From assembly GCA_903890265.1 (NCBI GenBank), contig CAITAM010000224.1, forward strand, positions 1 through 8,601: a DNA stretch of 8,601 bases, written 5' to 3'. Both the position numbers and the translations under genes were made by a program. The stretch comes from an uncultured Pseudomonadota bacterium. GTDB taxonomy: Bacteria > Pseudomonadota > Gammaproteobacteria > Steroidobacterales > Steroidobacteraceae. Below, piece by piece: positions 1-6,617 of the stretch; position 1 is the stretch's first letter; each line of letters begins with the position of its first letter. The notes under the pieces were generated by a model. The model saw only the letters and a list, made by a program, of their open reading frames with translations. It did no database searches and was not told the origin of the DNA.

Positions 1-10
1 CGAGGATTGC

Positions 11-1414
11 ATGCAAGCCCTGTTCGACATCGCCGCCGACCTCGACACGCCGGTCTCGGCTTACCTGAAGCTGCGGCCGTTCAAGCCCCGCTTCCTGCTC
101 GAGAGCGTCGAGGGCGGCGAGCGGGTCGCCCGCTACTCGTTCATCGGCTTCGGCGACTGCCTGTCCCTGACGATCGGCGCGGGCGGCGTCGACCTGACCC
201 GGGCCGGCACGCGCGTCGTTGAGCACCGCCCGCGGCCCCGCTCGGCGGCGGAGCTCTACGCGATATTCCGCGAAGCGCTGTCGCACGCGCCGCGACCGGA
301 GCAGGGACAGCTCGACCTGCCACTGGCCGGCGGACTGGTGGGTGTCTCGGCGTACGACCTCGTGCGCTACATGGAGCGCGTGCCGGCGCGTCATCCCGAA
401 CTTCCCGGCGTACCGGATGCGAGCTACATCGCGCCCGAGTCCCTGCTGTGCTTCGACCATGTCACGCACCGCATGGCACTCCTGCACGCTGGCAGCGACG
501 CCGAGCGCGCCGCGCTGAAGCACGAGATCGTGCGCGCGCTGCAGGGCGGCCACGCCGCGGGCCGCCGGCCGGCGCGCGTCGCGCCGGCGGTGGCGAGCCT
601 CAGCCGCGCCGATTACCTGGAGCGCGTGCAGCGAGCCAAGGAGTACATCGCCGCAGGCGACGTCTACCAGCTCGTGCTCTCGGCGCGATTTGCCGGTGAG
701 TGTGAGCTCGATCCGTTCCTCGCCTACCGCGCGCTCAGGCTGCTGAACCCGTCCCCGTACATGTACTTCTGCGAGCTCGGCGAGCACACGATCGTCGGCT
801 CGTCGCCGGAAGCCCTGGTGAAGCTGCAGGCCGGCAACGCGAGCCTGCGGCCCATCGCCGGAACACGGCCGCGTGGCAGCGATCCGGAATCTGACGCGGC
901 GCACGAGCGCGAACTGCTCGCCGACGTCAAGGAGAATTCCGAGCACGTGATGCTCGTCGATCTCGCACGCAACGATCTCGGTCGTGTCGCCGAGGCGGGC
1001 AGCGTCCGCGTCAACCCGTTTCGCGTCATCGAGCGCTACAGCCATGTCATGCACATGGTGAGCGGCGTGACCGGCCGCCTGAAGGCGGGCTGCGACGCCT
1101 TTGACCTGTTCGGTGCCGCCTTTCCGGCCGGCACGCTGGTCGGCGCGCCGAAGGTTCGTGCGATGCAGCTCATCGAGGAACTCGAGCCGGTGCGGCGCGG
1201 CTTCTATGGCGGCACCGTCGGCTACTTCGGCAGCGGTGGCCAGATGGATCAGGCCATCACCATCCGCACGCTGGTCTTTGGCAACGGCGGGTACTCCTAC
1301 CAGGCCGGCGCCGGCATCGTGGCCGACAGCGTGCCCGACCTGGAGTACGACGAGGTCCTTGCCAAGAGTGCGGTGCTGGGTCGCGCGCTGGTGCTCGCGA
1401 AGGAGGAACTGTGA
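11..1414 (+). CDS. trpE: Anthranilate synthase component I (TrpE)
   Basis: Cytoplasmic chorismate-utilising enzyme that makes anthranilate and pyruvate from chorismate, using ammonia supplied by the TrpG subunit; first step of tryptophan synthesis. The N-terminal domain carries DLDTPVS (residues 10-16) and LLES (29-32). LLES, with NPSPYM (246-251), matches the known tryptophan feedback-binding elements of the family. The C-terminal chorismate-binding domain shows DVYQLVLS (217-224), PIAGTRPRG (281-289), DLARND (317-322), YSHVMH (343-348), GAPK (378-381) and GAGIVADS (433-440). PIAGT, rather than the PIKGT of PabB, supports anthranilate synthase over aminodeoxychorismate synthase. The frame has 467 codons, shorter than the usual roughly 490-520. 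The ATG at 11 has GAGG at 2-5, but the frame is open to base 2 and homologues have about 10-25 more N-terminal residues, so the true start may lie outside the window. The stop overlaps the trpG start (GTGA). Function is confident; the start is not. Confidence 0.95.
   Translation: MQALFDIAADLDTPVSAYLKLRPFKPRFLLESVEGGERVARYSFIGFGDCLSLTIGAGGVDLTRAGTRVVEHRPRPRSAAELYAIFREALSHAPRPEQGQLDLPLAGGLVGVSAYDLVRYMERVPARHPELPGVPDASYIAPESLLCFDHVTHRMALLHAGSDAERAALKHEIVRALQGGHAAGRRPARVAPAVASLSRADYLERVQRAKEYIAAGDVYQLVLSARFAGECELDPFLAYRALRLLNPSPYMYFCELGEHTIVGSSPEALVKLQAGNASLRPIAGTRPRGSDPESDAAHERELLADVKENSEHVMLVDLARNDLGRVAEAGSVRVNPFRVIERYSHVMHMVSGVTGRLKAGCDAFDLFGAAFPAGTLVGAPKVRAMQLIEELEPVRRGFYGGTVGYFGSGGQMDQAITIRTLVFGNGGYSYQAGAGIVADSVPDLEYDEVLAKSAVLGRALVLAKEEL
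1401..1406 (+). promoter_or_regulatory. Ribosome binding site of trpG
   Basis: AGGAGG lies inside the 3' end of trpE, four bases before the GTG at 1411. It is the strongest Shine-Dalgarno match in the window and supports the GTG as the trpG start, although the start codon overlaps the trpE stop. Confidence 0.75.
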
Positions 1415-1998
1415 GCCCGAGGCTGCTGCTGATCGACAACTACGACTCGTTTACCTACAACCTGGTGCAGGCCTTCCAGGTGGAGGGTGCCGAGGTTCTC
1501 GTCCGTCGCAACGATGACATCACGGTCGACGAGGCCCTTGGCCTCGGGGCGACGCACCTCTGCATTTCCCCCGGTCCCGGCACGCCGCACGATGCCGGCG
1601 TGTCGATGGCCATGATCCGCGCCTTCGCCGGGCGCCTTCCGGTGCTCGGGGTCTGCCTGGGTCATCAGTCGATCGTCGAGGTGTTCGGCGGCGCCGTGGT
1701 GCGCCACTCCCGCCTCATGCACGGCAAGACGTCCGCCGTCCGGCACGACGGGCGCGGCGTGTACACCGGCCTGTCGAATCCGTTCCAGGCCGGTCGCTAC
1801 CACTCGCTGATTGCGCTGGAGGACCGTCTGCCGGCCGAGCTCGTCGTCACCTCGCGTACCGAGGAGGGCGAGATCATGGGCGTGCGCCACGTCCGCGAGT
1901 GGATCGAGGGCGTGCAGTTTCATCCGGAATCGGTACTCACCCCCGAGGGTCAGCGGCTGCTTGCCAATTTCCTCGCGGCTGGCGCCGCGACGGCCTGA
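1411..1998 (+). CDS. trpG: Anthranilate synthase component II, glutamine amidotransferase (TrpG)
   Basis: Class I glutamine amidotransferase subunit that hydrolyses glutamine and passes ammonia to TrpE. At 195 residues it has normal stand-alone length. Visible motifs are DNYDSFTYN (9-17), the oxyanion-hole region SPGPGTP (53-59), the nucleophile elbow GVCLGHQ with Cys82, MHGK (103-106), RYHSL (129-133) and VQFHPES (168-174) with His171 and Glu173. The Cys-His-Glu triad is therefore complete. The GTG start overlaps the trpE stop in GTGA and has AGGAGG just upstream, so tight translational coupling with trpE is likely, fitting the need for equal amounts of the two subunits. Some TrpG proteins also serve PabB (amphibolic TrpG/PabA). 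Here the operon position argues for a dedicated tryptophan role, but dual use cannot be excluded without seeing whether the genome has a separate pabA. It is not fused to trpD, unlike in E. coli. Confidence 0.97.
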   Translation: MSPRLLLIDNYDSFTYNLVQAFQVEGAEVLVRRNDDITVDEALGLGATHLCISPGPGTPHDAGVSMAMIRAFAGRLPVLGVCLGHQSIVEVFGGAVVRHSRLMHGKTSAVRHDGRGVYTGLSNPFQAGRYHSLIALEDRLPAELVVTSRTEEGEIMGVRHVREWIEGVQFHPESVLTPEGQRLLANFLAAGAATA

Positions 1999-2015
1999 GT
2001 CAGGGTAGCGCCGCC

Positions 2016-3062
2016 GTGAGTTCAACGCTGAAGCCCCTGCTCGAGCGACTGCTCGATGGCCGCTCGCTGACCGAAGCCGAGGCGGAGCAGGTACTGACCG
2101 GGCTCACCGAGCCCACGCTCGCGCCGGCCGTGGCCGGTGCCGTGCTCGCCGCGCTGCGTGCCAAGGGCGTGACGGCCGATGAACTGCGCGGCTTTGCGCG
2201 CGGCATGCGCCGCCTTGCCCGGCGCCCGACGCTGCCTGACGTGGGTCCGACCGTGGACGTGGTCGGCACGGGCGGTGACTCCTCGCACAGCTACAACCTC
2301 TCGACGGGGGCGGCGCTGCTCGCCGTCGCCGCCGGCGCGCGGGTCACGAAGCACGGCAACCGCTCCGTCTCGTCGCGGTCCGGCAGTGCGGATCTGCTGG
2401 AGGCCCTCGGCCTGCCGCTGCCGCTCGATGAAGCGGCCGCGGGCCGCTGCCTGGCTGACACGGGCTTTACGTTCCTCTACGCGCCGCACTACCACCCCGC
2501 GATGAAGTCGATCGCCCCGGTACGCGCGGCGCTGGGCGTGCGCACGGTCTTCAACCTGCTCGGACCACTGACCAACCCGGCCGAGCCGCCCTACCAGCTG
2601 ATCGGTGCCTACAGCACGGACGCGGCCCGTCTGCTGGCCGGCGCACTCGCCGGCCTGCCGGCGCGCCGCTCGTACGTGGTGCACGGCGACCCCGGCTGGG
2701 ACGAACCGACACCGGTCGGGCCGTTTCTGCTGCTGACGGTCGAGAACGGCGTCGTGACAGAGTCGCGTCGCAGCGCCGAGGACTACGGCCTGCCGGCCTG
2801 CAGTGCCGAGAGCCTGAGAGGTGGCGATGCCGCCTACAACGCGGCGGCACTGACCGCGGTGTTCGAGGGCCGTGATCGCGGGCCGCACCGCGATGCACTG
2901 GTCATGGGTGCAGGGCTCGTGCTCGAACTCATCGGCAAGGCCCGTGATGCCCGCGAGTCGGCGCGGCTCGCGGCAGCGGCGATCGACGACGGCCGCGCAC
3001 GCGACCTCCTGCGGGCTCTCGCGCGTTTCGGCGCGGCCCAGCGCCCGGTGGCCGGCGCATGA
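2016..3062 (+). CDS. trpD: Anthranilate phosphoribosyltransferase (TrpD)
   Basis: Transfers the phosphoribosyl group of PRPP to anthranilate, giving phosphoribosylanthranilate and pyrophosphate. The glycosyltransferase family 3 fold shows the small helical N-terminal domain (about 1-70), the PRPP loop DVVGTGGD (81-88) followed by NLST (94-97), KHGNRSVSSRSGSAD (112-126), HYHPAMKSIAPVR (158-170, with the anthranilate-contacting Arg170) and FNLLGPLTNP (179-188). The metal-binding acidic pair is in HGDPGWDE (223-230; Asp229, Glu230). In the PRPP loop Ser89 replaces the usual Gly after GTGGD, a modest variation. I chose the GTG at 2016 because it gives 348 residues, close to the family norm, and begins at the expected first helix. 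The frame is open to 1899, but that extension would run through the end of trpG. The start lies 17 bases after the trpG stop with only a weak AGGG (2002-2005) upstream. The stop overlaps trpC in ATGA. Confidence 0.95.
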   Translation: MSSTLKPLLERLLDGRSLTEAEAEQVLTGLTEPTLAPAVAGAVLAALRAKGVTADELRGFARGMRRLARRPTLPDVGPTVDVVGTGGDSSHSYNLSTGAALLAVAAGARVTKHGNRSVSSRSGSADLLEALGLPLPLDEAAAGRCLADTGFTFLYAPHYHPAMKSIAPVRAALGVRTVFNLLGPLTNPAEPPYQLIGAYSTDAARLLAGALAGLPARRSYVVHGDPGWDEPTPVGPFLLLTVENGVVTESRRSAEDYGLPACSAESLRGGDAAYNAAALTAVFEGRDRGPHRDALVMGAGLVLELIGKARDARESARLAAAAIDDGRARDLLRALARFGAAQRPVAGA

Positions 3063-3910
3063 GCGGCGAGACGGATTTCCTGGCCGCCATGGCCCGCGCC
3101 AGCGAAGCGCGCTCGGCGGCGGCGGCGGCGGCGGTGCCGCTTCGCGAGCTCGTGGCCGCGATCCGCGACGTACCGGCCGGCCCGACGCTCCGGCTGTCGG
3201 CCGAGGGCTTTGACCTCATCATGGAGCTCAAGCTGTCCTCGCCGGCCAACGGCGTGCTGGCGGCCGACAGCCTGGACGCGCGGGCACAGGTGGAACGCTA
3301 CGCCGCGGCCGGCGCCGCGGTGGTGTCGGTGCTGACGGAGCCCGAGCGCTTTCGCGGTACGCTCGATCACCTGACGACCGCGGTCGCGGCCCTGCGGCCA
3401 CACGGCATTCCGGTGATGCGCAAGGACTTCCTCGTCGATGCCTACCAGCTCTACGAGGCGCGGCGTTACGGCGCCGGCGGCGTGCTGCTGATCTGCCGCA
3501 TGCTCACGCCGCAACGGCTGCGCGAGCTTGTCATGCTGGCCGCGGACCTTGGGCTGTTCGTCCTTCTCGAGACCTTCGACGAGGCCGACATTGCCGCCGC
3601 CGCGGCGGTGGCCCGCGACTGGTCGGGCCCCGCGCGCGAGCTCCTGATCGGCGTCAACAGCCGCGACCTCGTCACTCTAAAGGTCGTGCCGGAGCGACTG
3701 CTGGCACTCGCCGGGCACCTGCCCCGCGCCTGGCCGCGCGTGGCCGAGAGTGGCCTGAACGACGCGGCCGATGCGCGCCGTCTGGCGGGCGCGGGCTACG
3801 ACCTCGCGCTGGTCGGCACCGCCCTGATGGCCGCAGCCGATCCGGTGCGGCTCGGCGCCGACATGCTGAGCGCCGGTCGCGACGCCGTCCGCGCGAGATC
3901 CGCGCCGTGA
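3059..3910 (+). CDS. trpC: Indole-3-glycerol phosphate synthase (TrpC)
   Basis: Closes the indole ring: converts carboxyphenylamino-deoxyribulose phosphate to indole-3-glycerol phosphate with loss of CO2 and water. It is a (beta/alpha)8 barrel of 283 residues, slightly longer than the usual 250-270 because of an Ala-rich N-terminal helix and a short C-terminal tail. Catalytic positions known from the Sulfolobus enzyme can all be matched: Glu56, Lys58 and Ser61 in MELKLSSP, Lys122 in RKDFLVD, Glu171 in LLETFDE, Asn200 in GVNSRDL, and Glu230-Ser231 in AESGL. LVGTALM (251-257) is the terminal phosphate-binding loop. The ATG overlaps the trpD stop (ATGA), with GGTGG at 3047-3051 as a weak ribosome binding site. 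The 3' end overlaps trpF (GTGA). trpC and trpF are separate here, whereas enteric bacteria have a fused TrpCF. Residues 20-25 are six alanines encoded by six consecutive GCG codons. Confidence 0.96.
   Translation: MSGETDFLAAMARASEARSAAAAAAVPLRELVAAIRDVPAGPTLRLSAEGFDLIMELKLSSPANGVLAADSLDARAQVERYAAAGAAVVSVLTEPERFRGTLDHLTTAVAALRPHGIPVMRKDFLVDAYQLYEARRYGAGGVLLICRMLTPQRLRELVMLAADLGLFVLLETFDEADIAAAAAVARDWSGPARELLIGVNSRDLVTLKVVPERLLALAGHLPRAWPRVAESGLNDAADARRLAGAGYDLALVGTALMAAADPVRLGADMLSAGRDAVRARSAP
3116..3133 (+). repeat. (GCG)6 trinucleotide tract in trpC
   Basis: Six uninterrupted GCG codons (Ala20-Ala25 of TrpC), embedded in a slightly longer GGC-phase run from 3115. The tract is a short microsatellite inside the N-terminal helix, well away from the catalytic residues. 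Gain or loss of units would keep the frame and change only the alanine number. Confidence 0.85.
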
Positions 3911-4518
3911 GCTTTTTCGTCAAGATCTGCGGTCTCACGCGCGCGGACGCGGTGGCTGCCGCCGTGCAGGGCGGCGCGGACGCGATCGGCTTTGTCTTCG
4001 CGCCCTCGCCACGTGCCGTGACGCCGGCGCGGGCGGCCGAGCTCGTGGCGGGTCTGCCGGCGTCGGTCGAGGTGATCGCCGTCTGCCGGCACCCGTCGCA
4101 GGCGCTGGTCGACGAGATCGTCACGGTGCTGAAGCCGCACCGGCTGCAGACCGATGAGGCCGATTTCGCGTCGCTGCGGCTGCCCCCCGAGGTCAGCCCG
4201 CTGCCGGTGCTGCGCTCCGGAGCCGCGCCGCCGGCCCGCTTGCCGGCCCGCTTTCTCTACGAAGGCGAGCACAGCGGCTCGGGGACCGTCGCCGACTGGG
4301 CCGCCGCCGCCGGGCTCGCCAGGGCGGGCGGCCTCGTCCTCGCCGGCGGCCTGCGGGCGGCCAACGTCGCCGATGCCATCGCCGCGGTCCGCCCGGCCGG
4401 CGTCGACGTGTCGTCCGGCGTCGAGTCGGCGCCCGGCATCAAGGATCCGGAGCTCATTCGTCAGTTCATCGCCCTTGCGCGCGCAAGCGCCCGTACCCTG
4501 TCTGGAGACCCCTCATGA
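3907..4518 (+). CDS. trpF: Phosphoribosylanthranilate isomerase (TrpF), divergent
   Basis: Amadori rearrangement of phosphoribosylanthranilate to the carboxyphenylamino-deoxyribulose phosphate used by TrpC. It is a 203-residue single-domain (beta/alpha)8 barrel of normal length. Clear family marks are KICGLT with the catalytic base Cys8, GADAIGFVF (23-31), SPRAVTP (34-40), LAGGL (145-149) and DVSSGVESAPG (167-177). The middle is unusual. Aligned by eye with the Thermotoga enzyme, the catalytic acid Asp126 of the LLD motif falls on Glu119 (FLYEGEHSGSG), and the QLHG motif reads QTDE (81-84), so its His is absent. The stretch between these is about seven residues shorter than in Thermotoga. It may belong to a known divergent subgroup. 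Operon position between trpC and trpB, and the absence of any other TrpF here, make the assignment firm. The GTG start overlaps trpC; the ATGA junction overlaps trpB. Confidence 0.92.
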   Translation: MSFFVKICGLTRADAVAAAVQGGADAIGFVFAPSPRAVTPARAAELVAGLPASVEVIAVCRHPSQALVDEIVTVLKPHRLQTDEADFASLRLPPEVSPLPVLRSGAAPPARLPARFLYEGEHSGSGTVADWAAAAGLARAGGLVLAGGLRAANVADAIAAVRPAGVDVSSGVESAPGIKDPELIRQFIALARASARTLSGDPS

Positions 4519-5759
4519 GTCTGACCATCGACGCAGCCTCGGCTGCGGACCTGCTCGCCCGGGAAATCCGCGGCGAGTTTCCCGACGAGCGGGGCCGCTT
4601 CGGCCCGTTCGGCGGACGCTACGTGCCCGAGACCCTGATCCCGGCGCTGGACCGGCTGGAGCAGGGTATCCACCGCTGGCTGAAGGACCCCGAGTACCAG
4701 GCGGACCTCGCCCGTGAGCTCAACACCTGGGTCGGCCGGCCGACACCGCTCAGTTACGCACCGACGCTGTCGGCGCGCTGGGGCGCCGAGATCTGGATGA
4801 AGCGCGAGGATCTCGCCCACACCGGTGCGCACAAGATCAACAGCGCCATCGGCCAGGCGCTCCTGGCCAAGCGGCTCGGCGCGAAGCGGGTGGTGGCCGA
4901 GACCGGCGCCGGCCAGCACGGCGTGGCGAGCGCGGCGGCCTGTGCTCGCCTCGGCCTGCCGGTCACGGTCTACATGGGCGCGGTCGACATCGAGCGCCAG
5001 GCCCCGAACGTCGGCCGCATGAAGCTCATGGGTGCGACGGTGAAGCCGGTGACGAGCGGTGACCAGACGCTGCGGGCGGCGGTCGACGAGGCGCTGCGCG
5101 ACTGGGTCTCGGATCCGAGCGGCACCTATTACCTGCTCGGCTCCGCGATCGGACCTCACCCCTATCCGTATCTCGTGCGCGAGCTGCAGGCGATCATCGG
5201 CCGCGAATCGCGCGTGCAGATGATGGCTCAGGCCGGCGGTCTCCCGCACGCGGTGTTCGCCTGCGTCGGCGGCGGTTCGAACGCCATCGGACTTTTTCAT
5301 CCGTTCATCGGTGACCGTGACGTGGCGATCCGCGGCGTCGAGGCTGGCGGACGTGGCCCGGGGCTCGGCGACAACTCGGCGACGCTGGTCAGCGGCACGC
5401 CGGGCGTCCTGCAGGGCGCTTACAGCCTGCTGCTGCAGGACGCGCACGGCCAGATTCAGGAGACGCACTCCGTGTCGGCCGGGCTCGATTACCCGGGCGT
5501 CGGCCCGGAGCATGCCTTCCTCAAGACCGTCGGCCGGGTCGACTACGAGAGCATCGGCGACGACGAGGCCCTCGCGGCGCTCGAGGAACTGGCCTGCGCC
5601 GAGGGCATCCTGTCAGCGATCGAGACCGCCCATGCCTTCGCCGCAGCGAAGAGCTATGCCAAGGCGCACCCGCGGTCGCGCATCCTGATCGGCCTGTCTG
5701 GCCGGGGTGACAAGGACATGCCGACGTTGGCGCGGACACTACTCAAGGGAAAGCTCTGA
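4515..5759 (+). CDS. trpB: Tryptophan synthase beta subunit (TrpB)
   Basis: PLP-dependent beta subunit that condenses indole, channelled from TrpA, with serine to give tryptophan. At 414 residues it is normal TrpB1 length. It opens with RGRFGPFGGRYVPET (26-40). The PLP lysine is Lys107 in HTGAHKINSA (102-111). Glu129 in ETGAGQHG is the expected catalytic acid. The phosphate-binding loop is GGGSNA (252-257). Asp325 in SAGLDYPGVGPEH gates the closed state, and Ser395 in SGRGDKD contacts the pyridine nitrogen. All expected functional residues are present, and the sequence is TrpB1-like rather than TrpB2-like. The ATG overlaps the trpF stop (ATGA) and has GGAG at 4504-4507, seven bases upstream. 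The stop shares one base with the trpA start (TGATG), consistent with equal production of the two subunits of the alpha2beta2 complex. Confidence 0.98.
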   Translation: MSLTIDAASAADLLAREIRGEFPDERGRFGPFGGRYVPETLIPALDRLEQGIHRWLKDPEYQADLARELNTWVGRPTPLSYAPTLSARWGAEIWMKREDLAHTGAHKINSAIGQALLAKRLGAKRVVAETGAGQHGVASAAACARLGLPVTVYMGAVDIERQAPNVGRMKLMGATVKPVTSGDQTLRAAVDEALRDWVSDPSGTYYLLGSAIGPHPYPYLVRELQAIIGRESRVQMMAQAGGLPHAVFACVGGGSNAIGLFHPFIGDRDVAIRGVEAGGRGPGLGDNSATLVSGTPGVLQGAYSLLLQDAHGQIQETHSVSAGLDYPGVGPEHAFLKTVGRVDYESIGDDEALAALEELACAEGILSAIETAHAFAAAKSYAKAHPRSRILIGLSGRGDKDMPTLARTLLKGKL

Positions 5760-6529
5760 TGAACACCAGCAAAGACATCGGTGCGGCGATCGCGGCGGCG
5801 ACCGCGGCCAAGCGCCCGGCCATCGTCGCCTTCATGACGGCGGGCTTCCCGAAGCGTGCCGACTTCATTGCGACGCTGAACCGGATCGGTTCGGCGGCCG
5901 ACGTGATCGAGATCGGCGTGCCGTTCACGGACCCGATGGCAGACGGCATGACCATCCAGCGGGCGAGCGAGGCGGCGCTGCACGAGGGCGTGACGCTCAC
6001 CTGGATCCTGTCAGAACTGACCGCGGCGCCGGTCAAGCCCGCCGCACCGCTGCTCCTCATGAGCTACTTAAACCCGCTGCTGCGCTTTGGCTTCGAGCGG
6101 CTGCCGGCCGCGGCCCGTGCCGCGGGAGTCTCCGGCTTCATCGTGCCGGACCTGCCGCGCGAGGAGGCGGCCGAGTTCGATGCCGCCCTGAAGGCCGAGG
6201 GTCTCGCGCTCGTGCAGATGGTCACGCCGGTGACGCCGCGCGACCGGCTGGAGGCGCTCTGCCGCCCGGCCGGCGGCTTCGTCTACGCGGTGACCATGAC
6301 CGGGACGACCGGCAAGGTCGTCGACGTGCCAGACGAGGTGCTGACCTACCTCGACGCGGTCCGGGCGGCGTCCGGGGCCCCGGTCTGTGCCGGTTTTGGC
6401 ATCCGCAACCGGGCGCAGGTCGAGCGTCTCGCGCCGCACGTCGACGGCGTGATCGTGGGCTCCGCGCTGGTCGAGGTGCTGGAGCGGGGCGAGGACCCGG
6501 CGGCGTTCCTGCGCGGGCTGCACCTGTGA
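5759..6529 (+). CDS. trpA: Tryptophan synthase alpha subunit (TrpA)
   Basis: Cleaves indole-3-glycerol phosphate to indole and glyceraldehyde 3-phosphate and feeds indole to TrpB. It is a 256-residue (beta/alpha)8 barrel, slightly shorter than the enteric protein (268). The catalytic Glu51 is in VIEIGVPF and the catalytic Asp62 is in DPMADG. MSYLNPLL (101-108) contains the substrate-side Tyr103 and Asn105, and GSALVE (234-239) is the phosphate loop. Loop 6 reads TGTTGKV (181-187), where the usual family sequence is GVTG. Loop 2 reads DPMADGMTIQ (58-67), where DPLADGPTIQ is common. Both loops close over the active site and face TrpB. The start is ATG, with AAGGGA at 5745-5750 and a one-base overlap with the trpB stop. 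This is the last gene of the operon; an 88-base gap follows. Confidence 0.97.
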   Translation: MNTSKDIGAAIAAATAAKRPAIVAFMTAGFPKRADFIATLNRIGSAADVIEIGVPFTDPMADGMTIQRASEAALHEGVTLTWILSELTAAPVKPAAPLLLMSYLNPLLRFGFERLPAAARAAGVSGFIVPDLPREEAAEFDAALKAEGLALVQMVTPVTPRDRLEALCRPAGGFVYAVTMTGTTGKVVDVPDEVLTYLDAVRAASGAPVCAGFGIRNRAQVERLAPHVDGVIVGSALVEVLERGEDPAAFLRGLHL

Positions 6530-6617
6530 CCTGCCGGACCGACGCGGGGCTGTCACCCGCAGCCGCTAGATTGCGCGCGGGACCACCCGTTGCCCCCATT
6601 GCCCAAGGAACCAGACC
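6530..6617 (+). other. Gap between the trp operon and the FKBP gene, with two weak hairpins
   Basis: This 88-base gap is the largest between genes in the window, though only slightly longer than the one at 7899-7983. Two short inverted repeats are visible: GCGGG (6544-6548) with CCCGC (6556-6560) around a 7-base loop, and CGGG (6578-6581) with CCCG (6586-6589) around a 4-base loop. Neither is followed by a T run, so an intrinsic terminator cannot be called. I see no convincing sigma-70 promoter. A transcription boundary here is plausible from spacing and change of function, but is not demonstrated. Confidence 0.3.
6605..6610 (+). promoter_or_regulatory. Ribosome binding site of the FKBP gene
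   Basis: AAGGAA lies seven bases before the ATG at 6618. It supports that start, which also gives a complete secretion signal. Confidence 0.65.

Noticed and set aside
11..1414. Aminodeoxychorismate synthase (PabB) as an alternative for the first gene
   Set aside because: The PIAGT motif, the LLES and NPSPYM tryptophan-site elements, and the operon position all point to TrpE.
1899..2015. An upstream extension of the trpD frame
   Set aside because: It would overlap the conserved C-terminus of trpG and add about 39 residues not expected for TrpD. The GTG at 2016 gives the normal length.
1297..2025. A 242-codon open frame on the minus strand
   Set aside because: It is antisense to trpE and trpG and its composition is that of a shadow frame.
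4461..5513. A 350-codon open frame on the minus strand
   Set aside because: It is antisense to trpF and trpB, with Arg/Ala/His-rich sequence and no domain or plausible ribosome binding site.
6567..6572. TAGATT as a -10 element for the FKBP gene
   Set aside because: It matches only four of six consensus bases, and no -35-like sequence occurs at a suitable distance.
6544..6589. Possible rho-independent terminator after trpA
   Set aside because: The stems are only 4-5 base pairs and no T run follows.
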